DNA of 64,000 bases from Novipirellula sp052161655 (GTDB lineage: Bacteria; Planctomycetota; Planctomycetia; Pirellulales; Pirellulaceae), in the NCBI RefSeq assembly GCF_052161655.1, contig NZ_CP197418.1, forward strand, positions 7,502,001 through 7,566,000, read 5' to 3'. Below the pieces are notes generated by a model, which saw nothing but the letters and a program-made list of their open reading frames with translations, did not search any database and was not told the origin of the DNA. The first letter of the stretch is position 1; the number at the start of each line of letters is the position of its first letter. Position numbers and translations under genes: made by a program. Positions 1-8,053 of the stretch are shown here, piece after piece.

Positions 1-1549
1 GATTGATTCCAGCGGCGTGTTGCAGTTCAAAACCGCGAAAGACGCCAGTGGTTCTGCAATCCTTCAAGTGACTGCGTTTGATTCGCTTGACGCCGCTTCA
101 CTCCCAGCAACATTGCAAATAGACATTGCTGAAGTGAACGACAAGCCCATCGCGGTTGCCGATGAATTGGATACCGATGAAGACGCTGTTGTCTTGATCG
201 AAAGTAGCGATTTGACCGACAACGACTTGGATCCTGATCTCGCCACGAATCCATCCGAAGTGCTGACCGTGGTCTTGCCTGCAAGCTCAACCACCCTGCG
301 TGGTGCACTGTTGACCTACAACTCGGTAACAGGGGAAATCACCTACGACCCGACGCTTTCGGAGGAATTGCAAAAAATGAAGCCGGGCGATGTCCTCATC
401 GACACGTTCAGCTATTCGGTCAAAGATGCCGATGGAGTCGAAAGCGATCCAGTCGAAGTCAAAGTGACCGTCACGGGCGTTAACGATGCTCCGATCTTGC
501 AACCCGATACCGTTGTCATTAATCCAGACGGACAAACGAGATTCCGGCCTCAAGATAATGATACCGATATCGATGGCGTCATTGTTCCAACGAGCATCAT
601 CATCACTTCGCAACCGAAGTTTGGAGCATTGTCGGTCGAAGACGATGGGACGCTTGTTTACACCCCGTTCGCCAGTTTCGACGGACTCGATGAATTCCGC
701 TATACGGTCGCAGATAATCTCGGACAACAGAGCAAACAGGCGACGGTGACGATCACCCCGAATAAGTTGCCGATCGTACCGAACTTTGGCGACGTTATTG
801 CCACGTCCAAGGACACCACAATTGTGGACGTGGGTGCGGTTGCAGTCGCTGTCGAAGGTCAGCTGGATCTAACGAGTATCAACATCATTGCGGGGCCGTC
901 CAATGGAACGGCGACTGCAAACCCTGATGGAACGATCTCGTACAAAGCGAACAGCGGATATATTGGCTCGGATTCGCTTCAGTTCACGATCACCGATTCG
1001 TCAGGACGCGTTAGCAAACCGGCCACAATCTCCTTCAACGTGGTCGCGTTCCGCTTACAAAATCCGAATCCAACACGGTTCAGCGACGTCAACGGCAGTG
1101 GTACCGTAACGACACTCGATGCCCTGTTGATCATCAACCGAATCGGACTGGCGCCCAACAATACGTCCAGCATTCCGGTCACCGCAGCGGATCGTGGTCC
1201 TAATTACTATGACGTTAACGGCGACGATATCATTTCGGCACTGGATGCGTTGCAGGTCATCAACCAACTGATGTTGCAATCGCCGCAGACGGTTAGCCAG
1301 CCATCGAGTGAGCAGATTCCTCAGCTTTCACCGCTTGCGGAATCGGCGGTTTCACAGTCGACAACGTTTGATGTTTCACAGCCGATCGAGCAAATCGAGA
1401 CGCCTACGAAAGTGGTCGACACCACGATGCCTAGCTCGGAAGCGAAGGACGATTTGGATTTGATCGCCGAAAGTCATGAAACAGCGGACGTCGAAGAAAA
1501 TGACGGTCGCTTGAGTGCTTTGGACGAGGCGTTCGCAGATTTGCTGTAA
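1..1549 (+). CDS. Giant cadherin-like/Ig-like surface protein, C-terminal part with dockerin repeats
   Basis: The reading frame is open from the first codon at base 2, so the gene begins outside the window; only the last 515 or so residues are here. The visible part has several bacterial cadherin-like/Ig-like repeats with the typical VNDAP and VNDKP linkers and phrases such as DGLDEFRYTVADN. Towards the end (about 1078-1275) two calcium-loop segments follow, FSDVNGSGTVTTLDALLIIN and YYDVNGDDIISALDALQVIN, which is the duplicated EF-hand-like layout of a type I dockerin. A low-complexity acidic tail follows. Such proteins are usually exported and used for adhesion or cell-surface assembly. The dockerin suggests docking to a cohesin, or simply a planctomycete-type C-terminal module. 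The family assignment is secure; the role is inferred. Confidence 0.85.
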   Translation, partial: IDSSGVLQFKTAKDASGSAILQVTAFDSLDAASLPATLQIDIAEVNDKPIAVADELDTDEDAVVLIESSDLTDNDLDPDLATNPSEVLTVVLPASSTTLRGALLTYNSVTGEITYDPTLSEELQKMKPGDVLIDTFSYSVKDADGVESDPVEVKVTVTGVNDAPILQPDTVVINPDGQTRFRPQDNDTDIDGVIVPTSIIITSQPKFGALSVEDDGTLVYTPFASFDGLDEFRYTVADNLGQQSKQATVTITPNKLPIVPNFGDVIATSKDTTIVDVGAVAVAVEGQLDLTSINIIAGPSNGTATANPDGTISYKANSGYIGSDSLQFTITDSSGRVSKPATISFNVVAFRLQNPNPTRFSDVNGSGTVTTLDALLIINRIGLAPNNTSSIPVTAADRGPNYYDVNGDDIISALDALQVINQLMLQSPQTVSQPSSEQIPQLSPLAESAVSQSTTFDVSQPIEQIETPTKVVDTTMPSSEAKDDLDLIAESHETADVEENDGRLSALDEAFADLL

Positions 1550-1569
1550 GGCCGAAATCGGGTCTACCC

Positions 1570-1760
1570 CATGTTTCCAACATCTCCGATGTTGGAAACA
1601 TGGTCGCCCGACGTCTCCGACGTCCGGAATTTTGTCGCCCGACGTCTCCGACGTCGGAAACTAAACACCCGCGTCTCCGACGTGGGGAATCAACAGCCGT
1701 CGAGTGAGAATCCTCTCGCGGGAGGAACTCGAATGTCGGAGACATCCGGCGACATTGTGA
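1570..1760. repeat. Cluster of short palindromes built on a TCTCCGA core
   Basis: The 355-base gap between the dockerin gene and flgK contains a perfect inverted repeat at 1570-1584/1588-1602 (15-bp arms, 3-base loop). Two copies of GACGTC-TCC-GACGTC follow at 1610-1624 and 1641-1655, 31 bases apart, then a degenerate copy near 1671 and a related GTCGGAGAC at about 1734. All carry a TCTCCGA centre. Placed directly behind the stop codon, the first hairpin could act in transcription termination, but no T-run follows. The group looks like a dispersed intergenic repeat family. Confidence 0.7.
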
Positions 1761-1834
1761 CAGCTTCCGATGGAAAGGTGCTGTAGTATCGTGATGCTAT
1801 CATCACTGATAACGATCCGGTTTTGACGATTAGG

Positions 1835-1862
1835 TCAACTGTGCGTAGGGGGATGCCGATGA
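1835..1862 (+). promoter_or_regulatory. Candidate FliA (sigma-28) promoter of flgK
   Basis: GCCGATGA at 1855-1862 matches the flagellar sigma-28 -10 consensus GCCGATAA at 7 of 8 positions. TCAA at 1835-1838 (consensus TAAA) lies 16 bases upstream. The -10 ends 42 bases before the flgK start. Class-3 flagellar genes including flgK commonly use FliA promoters. The -35 match is weak, so this is a reasoned guess from the sequence. Confidence 0.4.
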
Positions 1863-1904
1863 AAGACTGCTAGTACGGTTCTTTCTGTCTATTGAGACAT
1901 CGGT

Positions 1905-3593
1905 ATGGGCCTCCTCGGCACAATTCAGCAATCCAAAGGCGCACTCGATGCGGCCCAAATCGGCCTCCAGGTCGTGGGCAACAACGTCGCTAATGCGAAT
2001 ACTCCTGGCTATATTCGCCAGGAGTTACAGCAAGCGTCTGCGGTAGCGGTTCGCGAAGGGAACTTGATCAAAGGCCATGGGGTTCGCCCTACCGGCATTG
2101 TTCAGGTCGTGGACGAGGCCCTCTTTGAACGGATGATTGATGCCAAGACAGCATTGTCCGGCGCCGAAACGCTTGAAAAGGCTTATTCTCAGCTCGAAGA
2201 ACTATCGACCGATCTAGATAACACCGGACTCAGTCAACAATTCTCGCTGTTCAACAACGCGGTCCAGGAATTGTCGACGCAACCTGGTGACGCGTCGCTT
2301 CGTGAGTTTGTGATTCTGCAAGGGCAAACGCTGGCGGATAACATCCGTGGTGCTCGAAGCAAAGCCTCCGACCGACAACAAGCGTGGGACGGTGAACTGA
2401 AAGATGTCGCCAATGATATCAATCGGTTGACGACGCGGATTGCAAAACTGAACCTCGAGATTGCAACGATCGAAGGGGGAGGGCTAATCCAAAGCGACGC
2501 AACTGGACTTCGGGACCAACGATACAGAGACCTCGAAGAACTTGCACAGTACGTCGACCTGAATATTCAAGAACAGGAGAGTGGTGCGGTCTCCGTTTTC
2601 GTGGCAGGGGACTATCTCGTCAACGATGGAATCAGCCGTGATGTCGCTAGCGTCTACAGTGAAAAACGGGGTGCTCTAGAAATACGCATCATCGAAACGG
2701 ATTCGCCGTTGGACGTGACCGGTGGGCAATTAGCCGCGACGATGCAAGCTCGCGACGGGGTGTTTGGAGAATACATCACTGGGATCGACCGCATGGCTTC
2801 GGCTTTGATCCGCAGTGTCAATGAAGTGCATTCGCAAGGCCAGGGTCGCGAGGGATATCAACAAGTGCTCTCCAGTTCCAAGGGGAACGCAAATGTCCCG
2901 CTTCCGGACGCGGGGCTACCATGGACACCCAAAAACGGCACGTTCGACATGAATGTGGTTGATGAATCGGGCGATGTGATCTCGACACATCGCATCAAGG
3001 TGAAGAATCTAGGACAGGTCACCGATTCAACGATCAGTTCCATTGTCGCGGATATCGACGCGATCGAGGGTATTTCGGCGACGGTAACGAGTGGCGGACA
3101 AATCGAAATTCTCTCAGACTCGCCCGCGTCCTCATTCACGTTTGGTGAAGACACCAGCGGCTTTTTGGCAGCCGCCGGCATCAACACATTTTTCGTGGGC
3201 CGCAGTGCTGTGGACATCAATGTCAACGAGTCGCTTAAAAATGATAGCGACTTTCTAGCCATCAGCTCGGGCGGCATTGGTGAAGATACCGAAGTGCTGT
3301 CTCGAATGCTCGACTTGGTCGATCGCCCCGTCGATGATCTCGAAGGTCGATCGGTGCGTGGCATCTACGAATCGACGATTGCCACGATGGCTCAAAAAAT
3401 CAGTTTGCAAGGGAGTGAAGCGGATGGATTGCGAGATTTTTACGCAACGCTTCAAGGCCAGCATCTCGCGATTACAGGCGTGAACATCGATGAGGAATCG
3501 ATCAAACTGATTGCATACCAACGCGCCTTCCAAGCGTCCTCTCGCGTCATCTCCACCGCGACCGAGATGCTCGATATCCTGATGACCCTGTAA
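1905..3593 (+). CDS. flgK: Flagellar hook-associated protein 1 (FlgK)
   Basis: This 562-residue protein forms the first junction zone between the flagellar hook and the filament. The N-terminus has the rod/hook family signature (GLQVVGNNVANANTPGY, residues about 22-38). The C-terminus ends in the matching heptad-like helix with FQASSRVISTATEMLDILMTL-type sequence; these two ends pair into the axial coiled coil. The middle is the variable surface domain. The length is normal for FlgK. The ATG at 1905 starts right at the conserved N-terminus. The usual partner flgL does not follow; the downstream 380 bases hold only the pst regulatory region, so the gene stands alone here. A FliA-like promoter precedes it. 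Confidence 0.95.
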   Translation: MGLLGTIQQSKGALDAAQIGLQVVGNNVANANTPGYIRQELQQASAVAVREGNLIKGHGVRPTGIVQVVDEALFERMIDAKTALSGAETLEKAYSQLEELSTDLDNTGLSQQFSLFNNAVQELSTQPGDASLREFVILQGQTLADNIRGARSKASDRQQAWDGELKDVANDINRLTTRIAKLNLEIATIEGGGLIQSDATGLRDQRYRDLEELAQYVDLNIQEQESGAVSVFVAGDYLVNDGISRDVASVYSEKRGALEIRIIETDSPLDVTGGQLAATMQARDGVFGEYITGIDRMASALIRSVNEVHSQGQGREGYQQVLSSSKGNANVPLPDAGLPWTPKNGTFDMNVVDESGDVISTHRIKVKNLGQVTDSTISSIVADIDAIEGISATVTSGGQIEILSDSPASSFTFGEDTSGFLAAAGINTFFVGRSAVDINVNESLKNDSDFLAISSGGIGEDTEVLSRMLDLVDRPVDDLEGRSVRGIYESTIATMAQKISLQGSEADGLRDFYATLQGQHLAITGVNIDEESIKLIAYQRAFQASSRVISTATEMLDILMTL

Positions 3594-3864
3594 GACGTGG
3601 GCTCTGGATGTGTCCGGGTCTCCAGCGTTACTCGTTGGATTACGAGAGCGTCACGACTCACCACAGCAAACAGTCGAATTCGAGACTTGCTCGACTTGGA
3701 AGCGACGATTCGGCAAACAGAAACGCCGTGCCGGGTGCCCTGCTCAATCAGCCCCGGTTCCTCTTCATAATTCGCCGAGTAACGCTGTCTTTTACGTGCT
3801 TTAAACACCCGCAATCACACCGATCCGAGGCATTTCACCACCCTAATGCGTGAATGCCGAGTTT

Positions 3865-3892
3865 TGTTAAGAGCGTGTTAATTGTTGGTTAG
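3865..3892 (+). promoter_or_regulatory. Pho-box-like triple repeat upstream of pstS
   Basis: TGTTAA at 3865, TGTTAA at 3876 and GGTTAG at 3887 recur with exactly 11-base spacing. Read on the minus strand they are CTAACC, TTAACA and TTAACA. Direct repeats with an 11-base period are the hallmark of PhoB-type operators, and the TTAAC core resembles the cyanobacterial Pho box. The site ends 85 bases before the chosen pstS start. An inverted repeat AGGAGACT/AGTCTCCT (3915-3922 and 3947-3954) lies between it and the gene. Nothing else was seen in the gap from 3594. Confidence 0.55.
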
Positions 3893-3977
3893 CGAAGGTT
3901 CCGGTGAGGGAAGCAGGAGACTAAAACTGGCTCAAAAGTTTCAAAGAGTCTCCTCCGGAACCAGTACGAGTCCCATT

Positions 3978-5048
3978 GTGAACAAGAGTGCGTTTCACTT
4001 CTGTTGTCTTACCGCCCTAACGGTTTTGGTCGGTTGCAACTCTTCAAGTTCTTACAACTCCACTGCGGATGGCGGCTCAGATTCGCCGGCCCAAAAAATT
4101 AAATTGCAAGGCTCGGGGGCGAGTTTCCCCGCACCGCTGTACGGTCGCTGGTTCAAAGAATACAGCAGCGCAACCGAAGGCGTGAAAGTCGATTACCAAG
4201 CCAAAGGAAGTGGTGGTGGGATCAAGGACTTCATTGGTCACACGGTTGATTTCGCAGCCAGTGACGCCGCGATGAACGACAGCGAAATCGCTCAAGTCGA
4301 CGACGGTGTTGTGTTGTTGCCGATGACCGCAGGCAGCGTCGTGTTGGCGTACAACCTTCCGCAACTCAAGAAGCCATTGATTCTTTCGCGTGACGCTTAC
4401 ACCAAGATCTTCTTAGGCGAAATCTCGACGTGGAATGACGCTGCGATTGCCGCGACCAACAAAGGGGTGGAACTTCCCGAGTTGCCCGTCACGGTGGTCC
4501 GTCGTGCGGACAGCAGCGGGACCACGTTTGTCTTCACCAATCACCTCAGCGCCGTCAGCAAGAAGTTTGCCGATGGCCCTGGCATTGGTAAAACGGTCAG
4601 TTGGCCCGAGAGCGATAAGTTCATCGCCGCACCTAAAAACGACGGTGTGACTGCGACGGTCATGCAAACCCCCGGCGCAGTCGGCTACATCGAGTTCGGT
4701 TTTGCCGAGCAAGCCAAGTTGCCAATGGCGACACTGGAAAACGCTGCTGGAAAATTCATCGAGCCCACGCTGGAAAATGCGACTGCGGCTTTGGCAGGCG
4801 TTGAAATGCCAGAAGACCTGCGTGCTTGGTTACCTGACCCGACCGGCGAGAATGCTTATCCGATCGTCAGTTACACCTGGTTGCTGTGTTACGAAAAGTA
4901 CGAAGACCCGGCCAAGGCCGCTGCACTGAAAAGTCTCGTGAAATGGTGCATGCACCAAGGACAAGAATCGAGTGCGGAAATGGGCTACATCCCGCTTCCT
5001 GAAAATGTTGTTGCGACTGTGACTGAGAAGCTAGAGACCATCAATTAA
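3978..5048 (+). CDS. pstS: Phosphate ABC transporter, phosphate-binding lipoprotein PstS
   Basis: This protein captures inorganic phosphate outside the membrane and hands it to PstCA. I chose the GTG at 3978 because it gives a clean lipoprotein signal: a Lys near the start, a hydrophobic stretch and lipobox LVGC with Cys20. The frame is open back to 3882, but that stretch overlaps the Pho-box-like repeats. PstS hallmarks follow: GSGASFPAPLYGRWF soon after the mature N-terminus, a GSGGGIKDF phosphate loop, the RADSSGTTF motif and TPGAVGYIEFGFAEQ. It is 356 residues long, normal for the family. It is the first gene of pstSCAB, with a 101-base gap to pstC that contains a stem-loop. Confidence 0.93.
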   Translation: MNKSAFHFCCLTALTVLVGCNSSSSYNSTADGGSDSPAQKIKLQGSGASFPAPLYGRWFKEYSSATEGVKVDYQAKGSGGGIKDFIGHTVDFAASDAAMNDSEIAQVDDGVVLLPMTAGSVVLAYNLPQLKKPLILSRDAYTKIFLGEISTWNDAAIAATNKGVELPELPVTVVRRADSSGTTFVFTNHLSAVSKKFADGPGIGKTVSWPESDKFIAAPKNDGVTATVMQTPGAVGYIEFGFAEQAKLPMATLENAAGKFIEPTLENATAALAGVEMPEDLRAWLPDPTGENAYPIVSYTWLLCYEKYEDPAKAAALKSLVKWCMHQGQESSAEMGYIPLPENVVATVTEKLETIN

Positions 5049-5065
5049 GTTTTCAACACGAGGTG

Positions 5066-5092
5066 CCGTGACGGAGGGTTCATCTGTCACGG
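5066..5092 (+). other. Stem-loop between pstS and pstC
   Basis: CCGTGAC (5066-5072) and GTCACGG (5086-5092) form a perfect 7-bp stem with a 13-base loop, just after the pstS stop. There is no T-run, so a processing, stabilising or attenuating hairpin is more likely than a full terminator. Such hairpins often let a binding-protein mRNA accumulate above its permease mRNAs. Confidence 0.45.
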
Positions 5093-5149
5093 TAAACGAT
5101 TGGATGATCTATCGGTCCTCGTTTTGCAGCTCTTTTCCTAGGCGACCCC

Positions 5150-6130
5150 ATGGCTAATGCCACGCTTTCCGATCTCGCGGAATCGGCGTCTATCTCTTCG
5201 CCTCCGTCTTCGATGGAGATTGCGAAGGATCGAGCGTTTCGCGGATTGACTCGCGGTTTCGCTTGGTTGACCGTTTTGGTTGTATTTTTGGTGGTCTATG
5301 AAGTCGCTACCAAAGCAATGCCCGCCATCAGCCAGCATGGCGTTAGTTTTTTGACCTCGTCCACGTGGGATGTGCAAAACGAAGAGTTCGGCGTTTTGCC
5401 CGAGATTTGGGGGACGCTTTACAGCTCGCTATTGGGATTGCTGATTGGCGGGTTCTTCGGTGTCTCGATCGCGATCTTCTTAACCCAAGACTTCTTGCCT
5501 CATAAAGTCGAGTGGGCGTTCAAAAACATCGTGGAATTGTTGGCGGCGATCCCCAGTGTCGTCTACGGATTGTGGGGGATCTTCGTGGTGATCCCAATGT
5601 TGCGCCCGGTTGCGACTTGGTTACATGAAAACCTGGGCTGGGTCCCGTTCTTCAAAACATCGCTGTCGGGTCCAGGAATGTTGCCTGCGGCACTGGTCTT
5701 GTCGATCATGATTTTGCCCACGGTAACGGCGATTTCTCGCGACGCGTTGAGCAACGTCCCTAGAAAATTGAAAGAAGCCGCCTTTGGATTGGGGGCGACT
5801 CGTTGGGAAGCGATTATTGGAGTGATCGTACCCACCGCGTCCACCGGTATCTTCGGAGCACTCGTGCTTGGCTTTGGCCGAGCGTTGGGCGAGACGATGG
5901 CGTTGGCGATGCTGGTGGGAAATTCAAACCAAATGAGTATTTCACTCTTCTCGCCCGGCAACACCTTGGCTGCATTGTTAGCGAATCATTTCCCCGAAGC
6001 GGGTGAACGCGAAGAGCCTGTGTTGATGTATGCCGCTCTGATCTTGTTGGCGATCACGTTGCTGGTGAATATCTGCGGTGCGTTCGTGTTAAAGCACGCG
6101 TCGGCCCGAATGCGTGGAGGTGCAAAATGA
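5150..6130 (+). CDS. pstC: Phosphate ABC transporter permease PstC
   Basis: This is one of the two membrane subunits of the high-affinity phosphate importer. It is 326 residues with a cytoplasmic N-tail and about six membrane segments, the first near residues 40-60. The ABC-permease EAA-type loop reads KLKEAAFGLGATRWEAI (about residues 205-221), followed by the typical GFGRALGETMALAMLVGN stretch. The start ATG at 5150 lies shortly after the stem-loop behind pstS. The stop overlaps the pstA start by four bases (ATGA), which points to translational coupling. Confidence 0.93.
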   Translation: MANATLSDLAESASISSPPSSMEIAKDRAFRGLTRGFAWLTVLVVFLVVYEVATKAMPAISQHGVSFLTSSTWDVQNEEFGVLPEIWGTLYSSLLGLLIGGFFGVSIAIFLTQDFLPHKVEWAFKNIVELLAAIPSVVYGLWGIFVVIPMLRPVATWLHENLGWVPFFKTSLSGPGMLPAALVLSIMILPTVTAISRDALSNVPRKLKEAAFGLGATRWEAIIGVIVPTASTGIFGALVLGFGRALGETMALAMLVGNSNQMSISLFSPGNTLAALLANHFPEAGEREEPVLMYAALILLAITLLVNICGAFVLKHASARMRGGAK

Positions 6131-7041
6131 ACACTGCCGAAATCACCACCGAATTCAACGATGTCGATTTTCCTAGCTTGGAGCGTTCGCTGCGTCATCC
6201 GCGAACCTTGTTCAGCATCGTGTTGAGTATCGGCACCGGATTGGCCACCGTGTTCGCATGTGTGCCACTGTTCAGCGTGTTGATCATGCTGATTTGGCGA
6301 GGCGGCAAAAAAATCTCACTAGCCTTGTTTACCGAACTTCCCCCGACAGCATTTGAAGAGGGAGGCGGTTTTGGCAACGCGATTGTCGGAACGATCGTGA
6401 TCGTTTCGATTGCCGCTGCGATCGCGATCCCCTTTGGCATCTTGACCGCTGTCTTCTTGGCCGAATTTGGTCCGCATAGCAAGACGGCGTCGATCGCCCG
6501 TTTTTGTGCAAAAACGTTGACCGGGCTGCCATCCATCTTGGCGGGCGTGTTTGCCTACGCTGCTATCGTGATTGCGACCGGCGGGTATTCCGCACCGGCC
6601 GGAGGGGTGGCGTTGGCGCTGTTGATGTTGCCGACCGTGATCTTGACGGCCGAGGAATCGATGCGAATGGTACCAGTCAAAATGAAAGAAGCTGCAATTG
6701 GGATGGGCTGCACCCCGACTCAGGTGGCATGGAAAATAGTACTGCCAACCGCGTTGCCCGGCATCTTGACGGGCGTGATGTTGGCCGTCGCGCGTGCCGC
6801 AGGTGAAACGGCGCCGCTGCTGTTCACCGCACTGTTTAGTAACTACTGGATATTTGAGGACGGAAATTCTCAGGTCATGGAGCCGACCGCTTCGCTTGCT
6901 GTGTTTATTTACAACTTTTCCGGCATGCCGTTCGAGAACCAAATCGAAATGGCATGGGCCGCTTCCTTGATCTTGGTGTTGATGGTTTTGACGATCAACA
7001 TTTTCGGTCAAATCATTTCGAGTCGCTCCAAAGCCTGTTAG
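6127..7041 (+). CDS. pstA: Phosphate ABC transporter permease PstA
   Basis: This is the second membrane subunit of the Pst importer, pairing with PstC. It is 304 residues with about six hydrophobic segments, beginning with a helix around residues 28-55. The EAA-type coupling loop is MKEAAIGMGCTPTQVAWKI (about 187-205), followed by VARAAGETAPLLFTALF, the PstA counterpart of the PstC motif. It overlaps pstC by four bases and is followed after 10 bases by pstB, so all three should be translated from one mRNA. Confidence 0.93.
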   Translation: MNTAEITTEFNDVDFPSLERSLRHPRTLFSIVLSIGTGLATVFACVPLFSVLIMLIWRGGKKISLALFTELPPTAFEEGGGFGNAIVGTIVIVSIAAAIAIPFGILTAVFLAEFGPHSKTASIARFCAKTLTGLPSILAGVFAYAAIVIATGGYSAPAGGVALALLMLPTVILTAEESMRMVPVKMKEAAIGMGCTPTQVAWKIVLPTALPGILTGVMLAVARAAGETAPLLFTALFSNYWIFEDGNSQVMEPTASLAVFIYNFSGMPFENQIEMAWAASLILVLMVLTINIFGQIISSRSKAC

Positions 7042-7051
7042 GAAAACCCAC

Positions 7052-7873
7052 GTGATTGCTACCCCTAAAGTCGAAAACGATGTCCTCGCGAACCGCAATG
7101 GTTCGTTGTTGTTGGACTGTAACATTGAAAATCTGTATTACGGAAACTTCCGTGCGGTCCGTGACAGTCGCATTCCGATCCATCGCGGATCGATCACTGC
7201 GTTCATCGGTCCATCAGGATGCGGAAAAAGTAGTGCGCTGCGTTGCTTGAACCGCATGAACGATTTAGTTCGCGGGTTTCGTTTCGAAGGCCATGTGCAC
7301 TTTCGTGGCAAAGACATCTACCACGCCAAAGTCGATCCGGTGGCCGTTCGGCGTTATATCGGGATGGTGTTCCAACAACCCAACCCGTTCGCGATGAGCA
7401 TCTACAACAACGTCGCCTTCGGGCTGCGATTGAATCGTTATCGTGGTGACATCGCCGAGAAGGTCGAAAAAGCACTGCGGGGGGCGGCGTTGTGGGACGA
7501 GGTCAAGGACAAACTGAAAAACAGTGGTCTGTCGCTCTCGGGCGGACAACAGCAACGGCTTTGCATCGCGCGCGCAATCGCGACCGAGCCCGAAGTGTTG
7601 TTGATGGACGAGCCATGTTCGGCATTGGATCCGATCGCCACGCGCCGCATCGAAGAATTGATGCAGGAATTGAAAGAGAACTACACGATTGCGATCGTGA
7701 CTCACAATTTGCAACAAGCCAAGCGTGTTGCCGATCAAACCGCGTTCATGTACGTCGACACCAGCGGTGGCGGGCGAACCGGTTATCTGGTCGAGTTTGG
7801 CGAGACCAACGAACTGTTTGAATCGCCGCAAGAAAATGCCACAAAGCAATACATCAGCGGTGAGTTCAGTTAG
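7052..7873 (+). CDS. pstB: Phosphate ABC transporter ATP-binding protein PstB
   Basis: This ATPase drives the PstCA channel. The 273-residue sequence has Walker A GPSGCGKSS (residues 53-61), a Q-loop with the PstB-typical QQPNPFAMSIYNNV, ABC signature LSGGQQQRLCIARA, Walker B VLLMDEP followed by CSALDP, and the switch His in TIAIVTHN. The frame requires a GTG start at 7052; an AGGAAA lies just upstream, and the ATG at 7080 is out of frame. It is the last recognisable pst gene. No phoU follows, which is unusual for a pst operon, so PhoU would have to be encoded elsewhere. Confidence 0.95.
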   Translation: MIATPKVENDVLANRNGSLLLDCNIENLYYGNFRAVRDSRIPIHRGSITAFIGPSGCGKSSALRCLNRMNDLVRGFRFEGHVHFRGKDIYHAKVDPVAVRRYIGMVFQQPNPFAMSIYNNVAFGLRLNRYRGDIAEKVEKALRGAALWDEVKDKLKNSGLSLSGGQQQRLCIARAIATEPEVLLMDEPCSALDPIATRRIEELMQELKENYTIAIVTHNLQQAKRVADQTAFMYVDTSGGGRTGYLVEFGETNELFESPQENATKQYISGEFS

Positions 7874-7894
7874 CGTAATGAGCGAGGAACTTTA

Positions 7895-7920
7895 TTCACG
7901 TATTCGTGAAGAGATTTTTG
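7895..7920 (+). terminator. Candidate terminator of the pst operon
   Basis: TTCACG-TATT-CGTGAA (7895-7910) is a perfect 6-bp stem with a 4-base loop, followed by GAGATTTTTG. It lies 21 bases after the pstB stop. The stem is short and AT-rich, so termination strength is uncertain. An 18-codon frame (7878-7934) overlaps it and is probably chance. Confidence 0.4.
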
Positions 7921-8053
7921 ATTCGATCGACTAAGAACTCGCGTTGTTCGATCTCAGTTGCTACATCCTTGCCGGCGTTGAGCGAGTGATGGAGGGGCCC
8001 GAGCCTCAATTAAGCGGCACTGAAGTCCGCTGCGACTGATTCCCGCAAACTCT

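Noticed and set aside
6319..7125. 268-codon minus-strand frame across pstA and the pstB start
   Set aside because: Low-complexity His/Gln/Arg-rich translation opposite conserved pst genes.
7878..7934. 18-codon frame MSEELYSRIREEIFDSID behind pstB
   Set aside because: Overlaps the terminator hairpin, too short to judge, no resemblance strong enough to call a phoU remnant.
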